Assembly: GCF_002343915.1 (NCBI RefSeq)
Contig: NZ_NETK01000001.1
Coordinates: 6,772,001 to 6,836,000, forward strand
DNA length: 64,000 nucleotides
Direction: 5' to 3'
Source of the DNA: Nannocystis exedens
GTDB lineage: Bacteria > Myxococcota_A > Polyangia > Nannocystales > Nannocystaceae
Position numbers and translations under genes: made by a program. Positions 1 to 9,749 of the stretch are shown one piece after another. The first letter of the stretch is position 1, and each line of letters starts with the position of its first letter. The notes below the pieces were generated by a model. The model was not told where the DNA came from. It did no database searches and saw only the letters and a list, made by a program, of their open reading frames with translations.

Positions 1-970
1 CGCCGACCGACGCGAGGGCCTTGACCGGCGGGGCGTCGGTGAGGGAGTGGAGGGCGAAGTCGATGGCGACGGACAGGGTCTCTTGGGGGCCGGCCGGGAA
101 GCCGCGGGTGTGGAAGCGGACGATGCCGCGGCGGTCGAAGACGAGGACCACCGGGGTGCGGGAGTAGTCGAAGATCGACTCGCGGATGTCGGCGGCGGAG
201 CCCTCGAGGCCGACGGTGAAGCCGTTGGTGGGCGAGGACGACAGCTGGAAGATCGGGATGAAGCCGTCGGGGCCGGGGTCGGCGGTCTGGCGCAGCATGT
301 CGCGGATGGCCGGCTCGGCGCGGAAGTCGGTGATGAAGTAGCTGTCGACGCCGGCGGCGGCGAGCTCGTCGCTGAACTCCTGCATGTGCGCGTACACGGT
401 GGGGGCGAGGGCCAGCGAGCGGCGGTACTCCTCGATCATCGGCGGCAGCTCCCAGATCACCAGCAGGGCGGCGCGGCCGTACAGCTCGCGGCCGTTGATG
501 TAGCCGCGCGGCTCGTCGGCGCGGTAGAAGCGGATCGCCGGGATCGCGTGGCCGAACAGCTTGCTGCGGGCCCAGTCGGGGGCGCGGTCGAGGGCTTCGG
601 CGCCGACGGTGAACATCGGCGGGGCGGCGGGGATCGGCGGCAGCAGCTCGTTGGGCTTGGCGACGATCGTGACCTCGCGGATCTCGTTGGTGCCGTACTT
701 GGCGACCTGCAGCTTCAGCGGCGTGTTGCGGGCCAGGTCGATCTGATCGATCTCCGCCCCGCTCGAGACCGGCCGGCCGTCGACCGCGAGGATCCGGTCG
801 CCGCGCTTGATCTCCTCGCAGCCGACCTCGCAGCCGAGGTTGTAGGCGACCCACACGCCGCCGGGGGCCAGCTCGCTGTGGGCCGGGGGCGGGCGCGGCG
901 GGTTGAGCTCGGGGCCGCAGGCCCAGAGACCGAACGACAGGGTCAGAGCGGAGAGCAGGGAGCGCTGCAC
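1..970 (-). CDS. PDZ and redoxin-like lipoprotein (3' end outside window)
   Basis: The gene runs off the left edge, so the C-terminus is missing. The GTG start at 970 is preceded by GGAG/AGGA at usable spacing. Residues 1-18 form a short signal ending LWAC, an imperfect lipobox, followed by a Pro-rich linker. Residues ~33-100 read as a PDZ-like domain (core KRGDRILAVDGRPVSSG). The remainder resembles a thioredoxin/TlpA fold, with a typical late strand TPVVLVFDRRGIVRFHTRG. The redox CxxC is absent: where WxxxCxxC is expected the sequence reads VIWELPPM, so disulfide chemistry is unlikely. By inference it is an envelope protein of scaffold or sensing type. It is transcribed in the same direction as the downstream-numbered oxidoreductase gene, with 141 bp between them. 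Confidence 0.7.
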   Translation of the reverse strand, partial: MQRSLLSALTLSFGLWACGPELNPPRPPPAHSELAPGGVWVAYNLGCEVGCEEIKRGDRILAVDGRPVSSGAEIDQIDLARNTPLKLQVAKYGTNEIREVTIVAKPNELLPPIPAAPPMFTVGAEALDRAPDWARSKLFGHAIPAIRFYRADEPRGYINGRELYGRAALLVIWELPPMIEEYRRSLALAPTVYAHMQEFSDELAAAGVDSYFITDFRAEPAIRDMLRQTADPGPDGFIPIFQLSSSPTNGFTVGLEGSAADIRESIFDYSRTPVVLVFDRRGIVRFHTRGFPAGPQETLSVAIDFALHSLTDAPPVKALASVG

Positions 971-1111
971 GGCGATGTCCTTTGCTCCGATGAGAGTGGC
1001 CCCCGTTGTTGGCCGGCGCCAGGACATGATGAATATTTCTTCATCGCGCGTCCGAGGCCGGTCCGAGGCCCGTGGACCTCACGGGAGCGCGGGCACGGAC
1101 GCGCGGGCGGG

Positions 1112-2323
1112 TCACACCTGGGCCGACAGCGACCCCGTGGACTTGCGCTCGAGCTTGGGGATGAGCTCACCGACGAGGCGGATGCTCTTCATGACCTTGT
1201 CGTGGGGCAGCTGACCGACCTGGTGGAAGCACATCAGGCGGTCGATGCCGAGGTCGGCGTAGACCTGCATCTTGCGCAGGCAGGTCTCGGGGCTGCCGAC
1301 GATCAGCGAGTCCTGCTCGGCGAGCGCGTCGTAGACCTCCTCGGGCGGGACGTCCTCGCCCTGCATGATGCGGCCGATGACGATCTGGGCCCGGTTGACG
1401 CGGCCGCCGCTGCGGGCCTGCTCGTCGGTCAAGAACTGGCCGAGCAGGGCGCTGCCGGCCGGGTCCTTGAGCCGCTTCTCCTGCTCGGCGGCCTGCTGCA
1501 GGAACTGCTCCTTGGCCTCGAAGAAGGTGAACGAGCGGTTGGTGTACCAGGCCGCGGCCGTGGCGGCGCCGTTGCGCATCGCCTCCTCGTCGGTGTCGGC
1601 GCAGTGGACGAAGGTGAAGAAGGCGACCTTGTCGTTGATGAACTCGCCGACCGGCTGCTTGCACGCCGCGATCGCCTGGCGATAGAGGCCGATCCACGCC
1701 TTGACCTGCTCGGGCGGGGCCCACAGCGTGACCCCGAGCGCGCCGACGCCGTTGCGGCCGGCCTGCTCGAACGAGGCCGGCGACGAGCACGCCTGCCACA
1801 GCGCCGGGTGCGGCTTCTGCAGCGGCTTGGGCACGATCGGCACGTCCTTGATGTCGAAGTACTGGCTCTTCCACGAGAAGCGCTCTTGCGTCCACATCTT
1901 CGGGATCATCTCGAACGCCTGCTGCATCTGATCGCGCGCCTCGTCGGCGGCGATGTTGAAGGTGCGCCACTCGGGGATGGTCGAGCGCGCGAGGCCGAGC
2001 TCGACGCGGCCGTTGCTGAGGTGGTCGAGGAAGGCGGCCCGCTCGGCGATCCGGATCGGGTGGTTGAAGCGGTACGGCGCCAGCGCGGCCGAGTGGCCGA
2101 GGCGGATGTTCTTCGTGTGCTGCGAGATCGCGGTCAGCAGGATCTCCGGCGCCGACGACAGGCTGAACTCCTCGCCGCCGTGGTGCTCGACCTGCCACCA
2201 CGTGCCGTAGCCCATCTCGTCGGCCAGCTTGGCCTGCTCGAGCGCCTCCATGATCCGGCGGTGCTCGTGGTCCGGCGTCCACGGCCGCGGGTCCTGAATC
2301 TCGGTGAAGATGTCCAGCTTCAT
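1112..2323 (-). CDS. LLM-class flavin-dependent oxidoreductase
   Basis: A 403-residue protein of the bacterial luciferase-like monooxygenase superfamily, a TIM-barrel fold that uses reduced FMN or F420. Family signs are the N-terminus MKLDIFTEIQDPRPW, the segment YGTWWQVEHHGGEEFSLSSAPEILL, and RIAERAAFLDHLSNGRVELGLARST, which matches the conserved barrel strands before the flavin site. The ATG at 2323 was chosen because GGGAGG lies 7-8 bases upstream; an in-frame extension would have no comparable ribosome site. The substrate cannot be inferred. It stands alone between the proteases and the PDZ lipoprotein. Confidence 0.9.
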   Translation of the reverse strand: MKLDIFTEIQDPRPWTPDHEHRRIMEALEQAKLADEMGYGTWWQVEHHGGEEFSLSSAPEILLTAISQHTKNIRLGHSAALAPYRFNHPIRIAERAAFLDHLSNGRVELGLARSTIPEWRTFNIAADEARDQMQQAFEMIPKMWTQERFSWKSQYFDIKDVPIVPKPLQKPHPALWQACSSPASFEQAGRNGVGALGVTLWAPPEQVKAWIGLYRQAIAACKQPVGEFINDKVAFFTFVHCADTDEEAMRNGAATAAAWYTNRSFTFFEAKEQFLQQAAEQEKRLKDPAGSALLGQFLTDEQARSGGRVNRAQIVIGRIMQGEDVPPEEVYDALAEQDSLIVGSPETCLRKMQVYADLGIDRLMCFHQVGQLPHDKVMKSIRLVGELIPKLERKSTGSLSAQV

Positions 2324-2460
2324 CACAACCTCCCTCGTCCCCCGGGCGCAGCCCGGCCTCTCTGCAAATCGTGCGGACAAGGATAGAGGTCAGGTGTCCG
2401 GCGCGAAGGCTCAAGCCGCTGGAAATGTGAGGTCGTGATCGCGCCGGCGCAGCAGCCCGC

Positions 2461-2499
2461 GAAAAAGCCGCGACCCCGGCGGTTCGGCCTGGGGTCGCG
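2461..2499 (-). terminator. Intrinsic terminator of the protease pair
   Basis: A perfect 9-bp stem, CGCGACCCC (2469-2477) with GGGGTCGCG (2491-2499), encloses a 13-base loop. Read on the minus strand it is followed by GGCTTTTTC, a U-tract. It lies about 80 bp beyond the stop codon at 2577, as expected for the end of the protease transcript. Confidence 0.7.
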
Positions 2500-2576
2500 A
2501 GAGGATCGGGCGGGCTCGCAGGGCGGACTGCCACGAATCGCCGAGGCCGTGATTCGTAGCAGCGCGCGGCGGGGTT

Positions 2577-5468
2577 TTACGCGCGACGGCGGCGGAGGAC
2601 GACGAGGCCGGCGAGCGCGAGGATCGCGGCGCCGAGGTCTCCCGCCCCCTGATTGCAGCCGCAGCCGGTTTCCTTGTCGCTGCCGCCGGTGGCCGAGTCG
2701 GTGTCGGTGTCAGTGTCGGTGTCGGTCGCGGTGATCACCGGGCCGCCGGGGCCGGTGGTCGGGTCGACCGACTCGATCGTGCAGCTCGGGCTGCAGCCGT
2801 CGCCGGCGTCGAGGTTGCCGTCGTCGCAGGCCTCGATGCCGCTGACGATGCCGTCGCCGCACACGCCCTGGGTGACGGAGCCGGTGCCGACGACGCACAG
2901 CTCGTCGATGTTCCAGCCGCCGAACTCGAGCGCCTCGTCGCCCTCGAGGATGAACTCGAGCTGGACCTGGCCGTCGACGACGAACGGCGTGAGGTCGATG
3001 TCCTGGAACCGCCACTCGCCGTCGAGGTGGTGGAGGTTGCCGGCGTCGTTGCTGGCGTTCCGCCACGCCTCGCTGGTGTTGGCGAGGACGATGGCCTGGT
3101 CGAAGGTGGCGTCCTCGACCTCGAGCCAGCGGCGCAGCTGCAGGCGCACGGTGTTGTGGCCGGCGACGTTGATGACGGGTCCGAGCAGGTGGCTCTCGAG
3201 GAAGCTCTCGTAGGTGCCGGGCGGGGCGAGGCCGTTGCCTCCCACGCTGCTGCCGTTGAACGCGGCGCCCGGGTCGGGGCCGCCGGCGGGCGGGCCGAAC
3301 GCCCAGTCGCCGGTGAGCTGCCAGCCCTGCGCCCCCGGGCCCGACTCGAAGTCCTCGCAGAAGATGTTGGTGACCGGGCCGAGGTAGAGCTCGTAGGTCG
3401 GGTCGGCCGGGTTCTTGGGGAACACCACCGTGGTGCCGCCCTGCAGCAGCAGGCGGACCTGGTACTCGAGCACCTTGCCGTCGCCGGCGTTGGGCATGAT
3501 GCCGGCGAAGCCGCCCTGGGTCGGGTTCATCGGCACCATCCCGCTCTGCTGCTCGCCGCGGACGCGCCAGTGCAGCTCGGCCCCGAGCGGGCTGAGGTTG
3601 AGGCAGGGCTTCTGCTCGCCCGACACCACCAGGTCGACCAGCACGCCGTCGGGCGTCGGCGCCGCGGTGAACACCTCGGCGTTGACCGCCGACGGCCCGA
3701 CCAGGCCGTGGGCGTCGAAGGCGACGTTGATCTCGCACTCGTTGGGTGTCCCGTTGGACAGGTCGCCGTCGTCGTCGTCGGCGAGCAGGACCTCGGGGTA
3801 CATGCTCGGCATGTCGACCGCGCGGCGGATCGACTCGAACCACAGCTTGTTGACATGGGTGACCCCGGGCCCGGCGCCGAGCTTGTTCCGCAGCGCCTTG
3901 CGCAGGTCCCACAGCGCGCCGCCGATGATCCGCCCGCCGTCGTGGATCTCGCCGTTGTCCTCGGGGAAGTGCCACTCGGAGCCCTGCGGGTCGAGCTCGC
4001 GCAGCGGCGCGTCGCTGCCCTTGAAGAAGCCGGGCGCGAGGTCGGGCGAGTCGGTGATGGTCGCGCTCAGGAAGTCGGAGATGCCCTCCGACAGCGCGCC
4101 CTCGGGGAAGCCGACGCCGGGGATGACGCCCTGGAAGTGCACGTTGTGGCCGAACTCGTGGTAGACGACGTCGGCGATCCGGCCGGTGTTCTCGCACTGC
4201 ACGTCGGATTGGAAGAAGTTGATCGTCTCGCCGTCGGCGAACGCGTTGCAGATGTCGGGGATGTTGACGATCGCCGGCATCTGCTGGTCGAGGAAGGCGA
4301 AGTCGGGGGCGATCGCGCGGACGAACTGCTTGACCCGGTCGGCGTGGACGTAGGTGGCGAGCTGGGCGTCGAGGAACTCGTCGGTCGAGGCGGTCCAGGT
4401 GACCTGACCACCTGGCGGAAGGGCCAGCTGGGTCGCGGCCGGGGCGCCGGCCTCGCTGGCGACGGCGACGAACGAGCCGACCACGGTGGTGGCGATGTTG
4501 GCCGGGCCGCCGTCGGCGAAGCTGACCGCGCCGGTGATCGAGGTGACGGCGGGGGCGCCGTTGACGACGACGCCGAGGTTGGCCGCGGCGAACTCGGCCC
4601 GCTGACCGTTCGGCCCGCGCACGGGGGCGTTGATCTTGAGGTTGCCGGAGGCGAAGCGCAGCAGCTGTTCGCGCGCCAGCGGCTCGCCGGTGGCGGCGTC
4701 GACGTAGACGGCCCAGCGACCGATCGGCGCGGTGGCGTGCACGGTGACCCGCAGGACCTCGCGGTAGCCGCGGACGCGGTCGTCGTCGACCAGCGGGAGG
4801 ATGAAGGGGCCCTCGACGAGGTCGGCGCGGGCGTGACCGGCGTCGCGGGCGATCCACTCGCGGGCCCGCTCGCGCGCGACGGGGTCGGGGATCGGGCTGT
4901 CCGTGAGGACAGCCTGGACCTTCGGCAGGGCCTCGCTGCCGATCATCGCCAGCCGCCCGCCCTTGAAGCGGAAGCTGACCTGGCCGCCGAGGACCGGGCG
5001 CCCGTGGTAGTGCTGGGCGAAGCCGAGGCTGTGGATGCCGGAGGACAGGTCGTCGCCGACGAGCACGAAGTCGGCGGCCTTGCTGCCGGGCGCGAGCAGG
5101 TCGAGGTGGCGCTCGAGCAGGTCGTGAGCGCTGCGCAGCTCGAGGTCGCGGCTCGACATGGCCCTCGGGACAGCCGCGCCCTTCAGCCCCCACAGCCGCA
5201 GCGGCACGCCGGTGGCGCGGTCCCAGAGGACGTCGCCGGGGTCGAGCGCGGCGGCGAAGCGGCGATAGGCGGCCTGCGCCGCAGGCGGGGCGGCGTGGAG
5301 GACGGCCCGCGAGGACCTCACGCTGACGCCGGCGCCGGCGGCCAGCTCGACGCTCGCTCGCCGGCCTGCTTGCGGGACGAACGCCTCGGCTCGCTCCGGA
5401 GCGAGCCAGCAAAGCGCTGTCACGATCGTCGCCGAAAGACTACCCGCAGCAATATTCTTTAAACGCAC
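2577..5468 (-). CDS. Secreted gluzincin metalloprotease with MYXO-CTERM tail
   Basis: A 963-residue pre-pro-protease. The order is: signal peptide (cleavage near ERAEA), a fungalysin/thermolysin-type propeptide (~100-230, with GFAQHYHGRPVLGGQVSFRF), and a catalytic domain with zinc motif HEFGH at residues 437-441 and a downstream SEGISDF glutamate, placing it in clan MA (M36/M4-like). Then come a MAM-like jelly-roll beginning CEDFESGPGAQGW, a cysteine module (CGDGIVSGIEACDDGN), an Asp-Thr linker and a MYXO-CTERM tail (GCGC, hydrophobic helix, RRRR). The tail predicts surface retention after sorting. The start is GTG at 5468, with GAGGAG rather far upstream. It lies 31 bp after the paralogous gene at 5500-8424, probably on one transcript that ends at the hairpin at 2461. 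A role in extracellular protein digestion or predation is inferred. Confidence 0.9.
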   Translation of the reverse strand: MRLKNIAAGSLSATIVTALCWLAPERAEAFVPQAGRRASVELAAGAGVSVRSSRAVLHAAPPAAQAAYRRFAAALDPGDVLWDRATGVPLRLWGLKGAAVPRAMSSRDLELRSAHDLLERHLDLLAPGSKAADFVLVGDDLSSGIHSLGFAQHYHGRPVLGGQVSFRFKGGRLAMIGSEALPKVQAVLTDSPIPDPVARERAREWIARDAGHARADLVEGPFILPLVDDDRVRGYREVLRVTVHATAPIGRWAVYVDAATGEPLAREQLLRFASGNLKINAPVRGPNGQRAEFAAANLGVVVNGAPAVTSITGAVSFADGGPANIATTVVGSFVAVASEAGAPAATQLALPPGGQVTWTASTDEFLDAQLATYVHADRVKQFVRAIAPDFAFLDQQMPAIVNIPDICNAFADGETINFFQSDVQCENTGRIADVVYHEFGHNVHFQGVIPGVGFPEGALSEGISDFLSATITDSPDLAPGFFKGSDAPLRELDPQGSEWHFPEDNGEIHDGGRIIGGALWDLRKALRNKLGAGPGVTHVNKLWFESIRRAVDMPSMYPEVLLADDDDGDLSNGTPNECEINVAFDAHGLVGPSAVNAEVFTAAPTPDGVLVDLVVSGEQKPCLNLSPLGAELHWRVRGEQQSGMVPMNPTQGGFAGIMPNAGDGKVLEYQVRLLLQGGTTVVFPKNPADPTYELYLGPVTNIFCEDFESGPGAQGWQLTGDWAFGPPAGGPDPGAAFNGSSVGGNGLAPPGTYESFLESHLLGPVINVAGHNTVRLQLRRWLEVEDATFDQAIVLANTSEAWRNASNDAGNLHHLDGEWRFQDIDLTPFVVDGQVQLEFILEGDEALEFGGWNIDELCVVGTGSVTQGVCGDGIVSGIEACDDGNLDAGDGCSPSCTIESVDPTTGPGGPVITATDTDTDTDTDSATGGSDKETGCGCNQGAGDLGAAILALAGLVVLRRRRA

Positions 5469-5499
5469 ATTACTCGCTTACGCGCTCCTCAGCAGGCCG

Positions 5500-8424
5500 T
5501 CAAGCGCGGAGCGCGGACGTCGGTCGGCGCCGCGTCCGCCGCCGACAGCCGAGTCCGGCCAGGACGAGCATCCATGCGCTGGAGCCACCCGCGCCCCCCG
5601 CGCTCCGGCAACCACAACCGCCCATGTCGGTCGCGCCACCGGCCGTCGCGCTGTCGTCGACGGCGGCGGTCGTGGTCTCGGGGTCGTCGTCGCCGGTGGT
5701 CGCTGGCGCCCCGTCCGTGGGGTCTTCCGGCGTTTCGACGGTACACGTCGCGCTGCATCCGTCACCGCCTTCGGAATTCCCGTCGTCACATCCCTCACCC
5801 GCGGCGATCACCCCGTCGCCGCAGACGGGCGGCGGCGGCTCCTCGACGCCGACGATGCACACGTCGTCGAGGGTCCAGCCGCCGAGCTCGAGGCCGCCGT
5901 CGGACGACAGGCGGAAGGTCAGCTGGATGGTGCCCGGGAACGCGACCGGGGTGATGTCGACGTCGTGGAAGCTCCACTCGCTGTCGCGATGATGGACGTC
6001 GCTGTTGTTGTCGCCCATCATGCTGTTGAAGTTGCGCCAGCCGAGCTCGCCGTTGACGAGGATCTCGGCCTTGTCGAAGTAGGCGTCCTCGACGTTCAGC
6101 CAGCGCTGGTACTGCAGGCGGTAGACGGCGAAGCCGGGCGGCAGCTCGACGATCGGGCCGGTCAGGTTCATGACCCGCTGCGGCGAGTAGCGGCCGTCGC
6201 CGCCGAGGTCGATGCCGGCCACCTTGTCGCCGGCGAACGCGGCGTCCGGGTCGCCCGACTTGCCCTGCGGCGCGCCGACCTCCCACTCGGTGCCGAGCGT
6301 CCAGCTCGACACGTCGCCCTCGAAGCCCTCGCACCAGATCGGCACGACCTCGCCGTAGTAGCGCTGGTACCACGGGTAGGCCGGGTTGGCCGGGAACCGG
6401 GTGTCGGTGCCGTCGCTGAGGTCGGCGGTCACGCGGTACTCGATCACGGTGCCGTCCGGCTGCGGCGGCAACGAGCCGGCGAAGCCCTCCGCGGTGGCGG
6501 TCATCGTCGCCTCCTGGACGTCGGCGGTGCCGCGCACGCGCCACTCGAGCGCGGCGCCGGTCGGCGCGAGGTCGATGCACGAGCTCTGCGCGGCCTGGAT
6601 GTCGAGCGCGACCGGGACGCTGCCGTCGCCCTCGGCCGCCAGCGTGCGCACCTTGCCGCCGAGGATCGCGGCGCCGACCAGGCCGTGCTTGTAGAACACC
6701 TGGTCGATGAGACAGCCGTGAGGTGTCCCGTTGGACAGGTCGCCGTCGTCGTCGTCGACCAGCAGCGCCTCGGGGTACATGGTCGGGATGTCGCTGGCGC
6801 GGCGGACCGACTCGTACCAGATCTTGTCGGAGTGGGCGACGCCCTCGGCCTCGCCCATCTCGGCGATGAGCTCGGTCCGCAGGTCCCACAGCGTGCCGCC
6901 GATGATGCGGCCCTCGTCGTGGGCCTCGCCGCGGTCCTCGGGCCAGTGCCACTCGTAGCCGTCGGGGTCGAGGTCCCGCAGCGGCTGGCTGTCGAGGAAG
7001 AAGCCGCGGGCCATCGCGGGGTCGCCGGTGATCGTGGCGCTGAGGTAGTCGGAGATGCCCTCCGACAGGGCGCCCTCGAACAGGCCGACGCCGGGGATGA
7101 GGGCCTGGTTGTGCACGCTGTGGCCGGCCTCGTGATAGACGACGTCGGGGATCCGCGCGGTGTTCTCGCAATTGTCGTTGCCGTCGAAGAAGAACAGGTC
7201 GTCGCCGTTCGACATCGCGTTGCAGGCGCCGCTGTTGTCGCTGACGGTGAGGTTGACCTGTCCGTCGAGCCAGGCGAGCGGCTCGCTGGCGATCGCCCGC
7301 ACGTACTCCTTGGCGAAGTTGCCGGCGATGTAGGCGGTGAGCTGGGCGTCGAGGTGCGGGTCGTCGGAGCCGCTCCACTGGACGTCGCTGCCGCCGTCGA
7401 GCGCGACGACCTGGCTGGCCAGCTCGCCGGCCTTGTTGATGATGCGGACGAAGTCGCCGCGCACCCCGAGGCCGATCTGCACGGTCGCGGCGTCGAAGCT
7501 GACCGCGCCGAGGGCGTCGGTGGTGGCCGGGACGTCGTCGATGGTGACGTCGAGGAACGGCGCCGGCCGCAGGACCCGCTCGCCGAAGCTCGGGCTGCGC
7601 TCGGGGACGTCGTAGAGGACGGTGCCGCTGGCCGAGACGAAGGTCGAGACGCGCGCGAGCGGGTCGCCGGTGGCGGCGTCGACGTAGACGGTCCAGCCGC
7701 CGAGCGGCCGCTCGGAGGCGACGTCGACCGCGCGCGCCTCGACGTAGCGGACAGGGCCGTGACCGACGAGGGGGAGGATGACGGGGGCCGAGACGGCGCC
7801 GGCGGTGGCGGCCGGGTACTCGACCCGCAACCACTCGAGCGCGCGGGCGCGTGCGAGGTCGTCGCCGATCGGGCTGTCCGTGAGGACAGCGCGCACGTGC
7901 GGCAGGGCCTCGCTGCCGATCAACGCGAGGCGGTCGTGCTTGAAGCGCAGGCTGAGCTGTCCGCCGACGACGCGGCGGCCGCGGTAGGTCTGGACGTAGC
8001 CGAGGCTGCGGATGCCGGCCGAGAGGTCGTCGGCGACGAGCTCGAAGTCGTCGACACGCGCGCCGGGGGCGAGCAGATCGAGGTGGGCGGCGAGGAAGCT
8101 GTCGCCGACGCGCCGGGCCACCAGGCTCGAGCCCATCGCGCCGGCGGCCGGCAGGCCCAGGCCCCACACCCGCGTCGGCACGTGCGTGTCGGCGTCCCAG
8201 ATCGCCTGCGCGTTCGGGCCGAGCTCGGCGGCGAGGCGGCGCCAGGCGGCCGCGGCCACGCGCGGCGGGGCTCCACCGAGGTCGACCGCTCGCTGCAGGC
8301 GCATCCCGACCCCTGCAGCCGGCTGCCAGGCGCCCGGCTCGACGCGGCGGGCCCGGGCCTCGCCCGGGAGGGAGAGGGCGAGAATCACGACGATACTGGC
8401 GGAGCTCAGGAGACGGCTGAACAT
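5500..8424 (-). CDS. Secreted gluzincin metalloprotease, paralogue of neighbour
   Basis: A 974-residue tandem paralogue of the protease at 2577-5468 with the same domain order: signal peptide (MFSRLLSSASIVVILALSL), propeptide (VQTYRGRRVVGGQLSLRFK), catalytic domain with HEAGH at residues 431-435 and SEGISDY downstream, MAM-like region (CEGFEGDVSSWTLGTEWEVG), cysteine module (CGDGVIAAGEGCDDGN), and a tail GGCGCRSAGG followed by a short helix and Arg-rich end. The ATG at 8424 was chosen because AGGA sits just upstream and the signal peptide starts there; an upstream ATG at 8460 would add 12 basic residues. HEFGH of the sister is HEAGH here, still a valid zinc site. Spacing of 31 bp to the next gene suggests co-transcription. 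Confidence 0.9.
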   Translation of the reverse strand: MFSRLLSSASIVVILALSLPGEARARRVEPGAWQPAAGVGMRLQRAVDLGGAPPRVAAAAWRRLAAELGPNAQAIWDADTHVPTRVWGLGLPAAGAMGSSLVARRVGDSFLAAHLDLLAPGARVDDFELVADDLSAGIRSLGYVQTYRGRRVVGGQLSLRFKHDRLALIGSEALPHVRAVLTDSPIGDDLARARALEWLRVEYPAATAGAVSAPVILPLVGHGPVRYVEARAVDVASERPLGGWTVYVDAATGDPLARVSTFVSASGTVLYDVPERSPSFGERVLRPAPFLDVTIDDVPATTDALGAVSFDAATVQIGLGVRGDFVRIINKAGELASQVVALDGGSDVQWSGSDDPHLDAQLTAYIAGNFAKEYVRAIASEPLAWLDGQVNLTVSDNSGACNAMSNGDDLFFFDGNDNCENTARIPDVVYHEAGHSVHNQALIPGVGLFEGALSEGISDYLSATITGDPAMARGFFLDSQPLRDLDPDGYEWHWPEDRGEAHDEGRIIGGTLWDLRTELIAEMGEAEGVAHSDKIWYESVRRASDIPTMYPEALLVDDDDGDLSNGTPHGCLIDQVFYKHGLVGAAILGGKVRTLAAEGDGSVPVALDIQAAQSSCIDLAPTGAALEWRVRGTADVQEATMTATAEGFAGSLPPQPDGTVIEYRVTADLSDGTDTRFPANPAYPWYQRYYGEVVPIWCEGFEGDVSSWTLGTEWEVGAPQGKSGDPDAAFAGDKVAGIDLGGDGRYSPQRVMNLTGPIVELPPGFAVYRLQYQRWLNVEDAYFDKAEILVNGELGWRNFNSMMGDNNSDVHHRDSEWSFHDVDITPVAFPGTIQLTFRLSSDGGLELGGWTLDDVCIVGVEEPPPPVCGDGVIAAGEGCDDGNSEGGDGCSATCTVETPEDPTDGAPATTGDDDPETTTAAVDDSATAGGATDMGGCGCRSAGGAGGSSAWMLVLAGLGCRRRTRRRPTSALRA

Positions 8425-8493
8425 GGACTTCCTGGCAAAGCACGCTAGCCGCGCCCGCAAGTCCGCGTCAACCGAAGCGCTCGCCTGGAATCC

Positions 8494-9711
8494 TCAGGGC
8501 AATGTCGGCGGCAGCTCCGCCGGGTCGGTGAAGATCTGCCAGCGCGCCTCCGGGACGCCCGCGAACACCGTGCGGTAGCGTGGGGCGTCGCGGCCCTCGT
8601 CGGTGACGTCACGGATGTAGATCGCAACGACCTGGTCGGGGAACTCACGGTAGGCCGCGGCGTAGACCTCGGGGTCCATCTCGCCCGAGTCGCCGACGAG
8701 CACGAAGCGCCGGCCCGGCGCGCCGCGGAGCAGCGCGCGCAGCAGCGGGGCCTTGTACTCGCGCGGGTCCTGGAACAGCGAGAAGAAGCTCGAGTCCTTC
8801 GGGCGGAACAGCTTGAGGTGCATGCTGCCCGCCGGGAACCCGGCCGCGCCGGTGAACTCGACGAGCGCGTCGTAGAGCTGCCACGGGCTGGCGGAGAGGT
8901 AGTGGAACGTGGCGCCTGCCGCTGCCCAGCGCTGGTACGCCGCCGCCATCGCGGGCACCGGCTCGAACTCTTTTAAAAAGGTCCGCTCGAGCAGGCGCTG
9001 CTTGTCGCGGACCTCGCTGATCTTGATGGTGTCGTCGACGTCGGAGACGACCGAGAGGCCGGTGGCGTCGAGGCGGACGATCGTGCCAGTGAAGCTGCGC
9101 GCGTCGCCGGGTCGCAGCACGGCGGTCACGGGGGTCAGCGGGGCGGGCAGGTCGGCGTCGTCGAGGTGCAGGGTGGTCTCGCTGTGGCCGTTGGCGCCGG
9201 TGACCCCGAGGACATGTTCCTTGGTGCCGATGCGGACGACGACCCGCTTGCCGCTCTCGTTGTCGACGAGGAAGGCGCGGGCCCGCTTGCGGAACACGTC
9301 GTTGGCCTCGCTGCCGGGCGGCAGCTCGAGCGCGGCCACGAGGGCCTCGACCGCGGCGCCGCGCCGCCACGAGCCCTCTTCGGGCTCGAACACCCAGGCG
9401 CGCAGGTCGACGCGCCAGCGGTCGCCGTCGCGCACGGCGACCGCGGGCAGGAGGCGCAGGTCCTCGTCGGACTTGAGGTCGGAGGTGACGCCGGCGCGCT
9501 GCTCGGCGGCGGCGGGGGCAGGGGACGCGGCGGAGGACGGGGGTGCGGGCGCGGGTGCGGGGGCGGGTGCGGGCGATTGCTGGCGCGCGGGATCGCAGGC
9601 GGCGGCCGCGAGCGCGAGCGCGAGGACGGGGAGGGCAGGCAGGAGGGCCCGGATGGCCGCGAGGACAGGTGCGGCCGGGCGCCGCGGGCGGTTGACAGGC
9701 GTCCGGGACAT
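8494..9711 (-). CDS. App1/DUF2183-type phosphatase-like lipoprotein
   Basis: The C-terminal half carries the App1 catalytic-domain signature of the HAD superfamily: SVVSDVDDTIK (DxDxT nucleophile motif), FHYLSASPWQLY, and RFVLVGDSGEMDPEVY. In yeast App1 this domain is a phosphatidate phosphatase; activity here is inferred. The start is uncertain. The ATG at 9711 gives a basic n-region, the hydrophobic stretch ALLPALPVLALALAAAA and a lipobox Cys, followed by a Pro/Ala linker, predicting an anchored envelope protein of 405 residues. The frame stays open back to 10209, but that extension would translate the 111-bp repeats and overlap the GST gene, so it was not used. No clear Shine-Dalgarno precedes 9711. 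Confidence 0.75.
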   Translation of the reverse strand: MSRTPVNRPRRPAAPVLAAIRALLPALPVLALALAAAACDPARQQSPAPAPAPAPAPPSSAASPAPAAAEQRAGVTSDLKSDEDLRLLPAVAVRDGDRWRVDLRAWVFEPEEGSWRRGAAVEALVAALELPPGSEANDVFRKRARAFLVDNESGKRVVVRIGTKEHVLGVTGANGHSETTLHLDDADLPAPLTPVTAVLRPGDARSFTGTIVRLDATGLSVVSDVDDTIKISEVRDKQRLLERTFLKEFEPVPAMAAAYQRWAAAGATFHYLSASPWQLYDALVEFTGAAGFPAGSMHLKLFRPKDSSFFSLFQDPREYKAPLLRALLRGAPGRRFVLVGDSGEMDPEVYAAAYREFPDQVVAIYIRDVTDEGRDAPRYRTVFAGVPEARWQIFTDPAELPPTLP

Positions 9712-9749
9712 GTCCGGGAGGACAGGGAGCCGCGCGTCCGACGGCGCGG

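Noticed and set aside
47..2386. Long plus-strand open frame opposite the oxidoreductase, and many similar long frames elsewhere (for example 41129-45289 minus, 45293-49015 minus)
   Set aside because: High GC leaves several frames open. These translate to Arg/Ala/Gly-rich sequence without domains, opposite genes with clear family matches.
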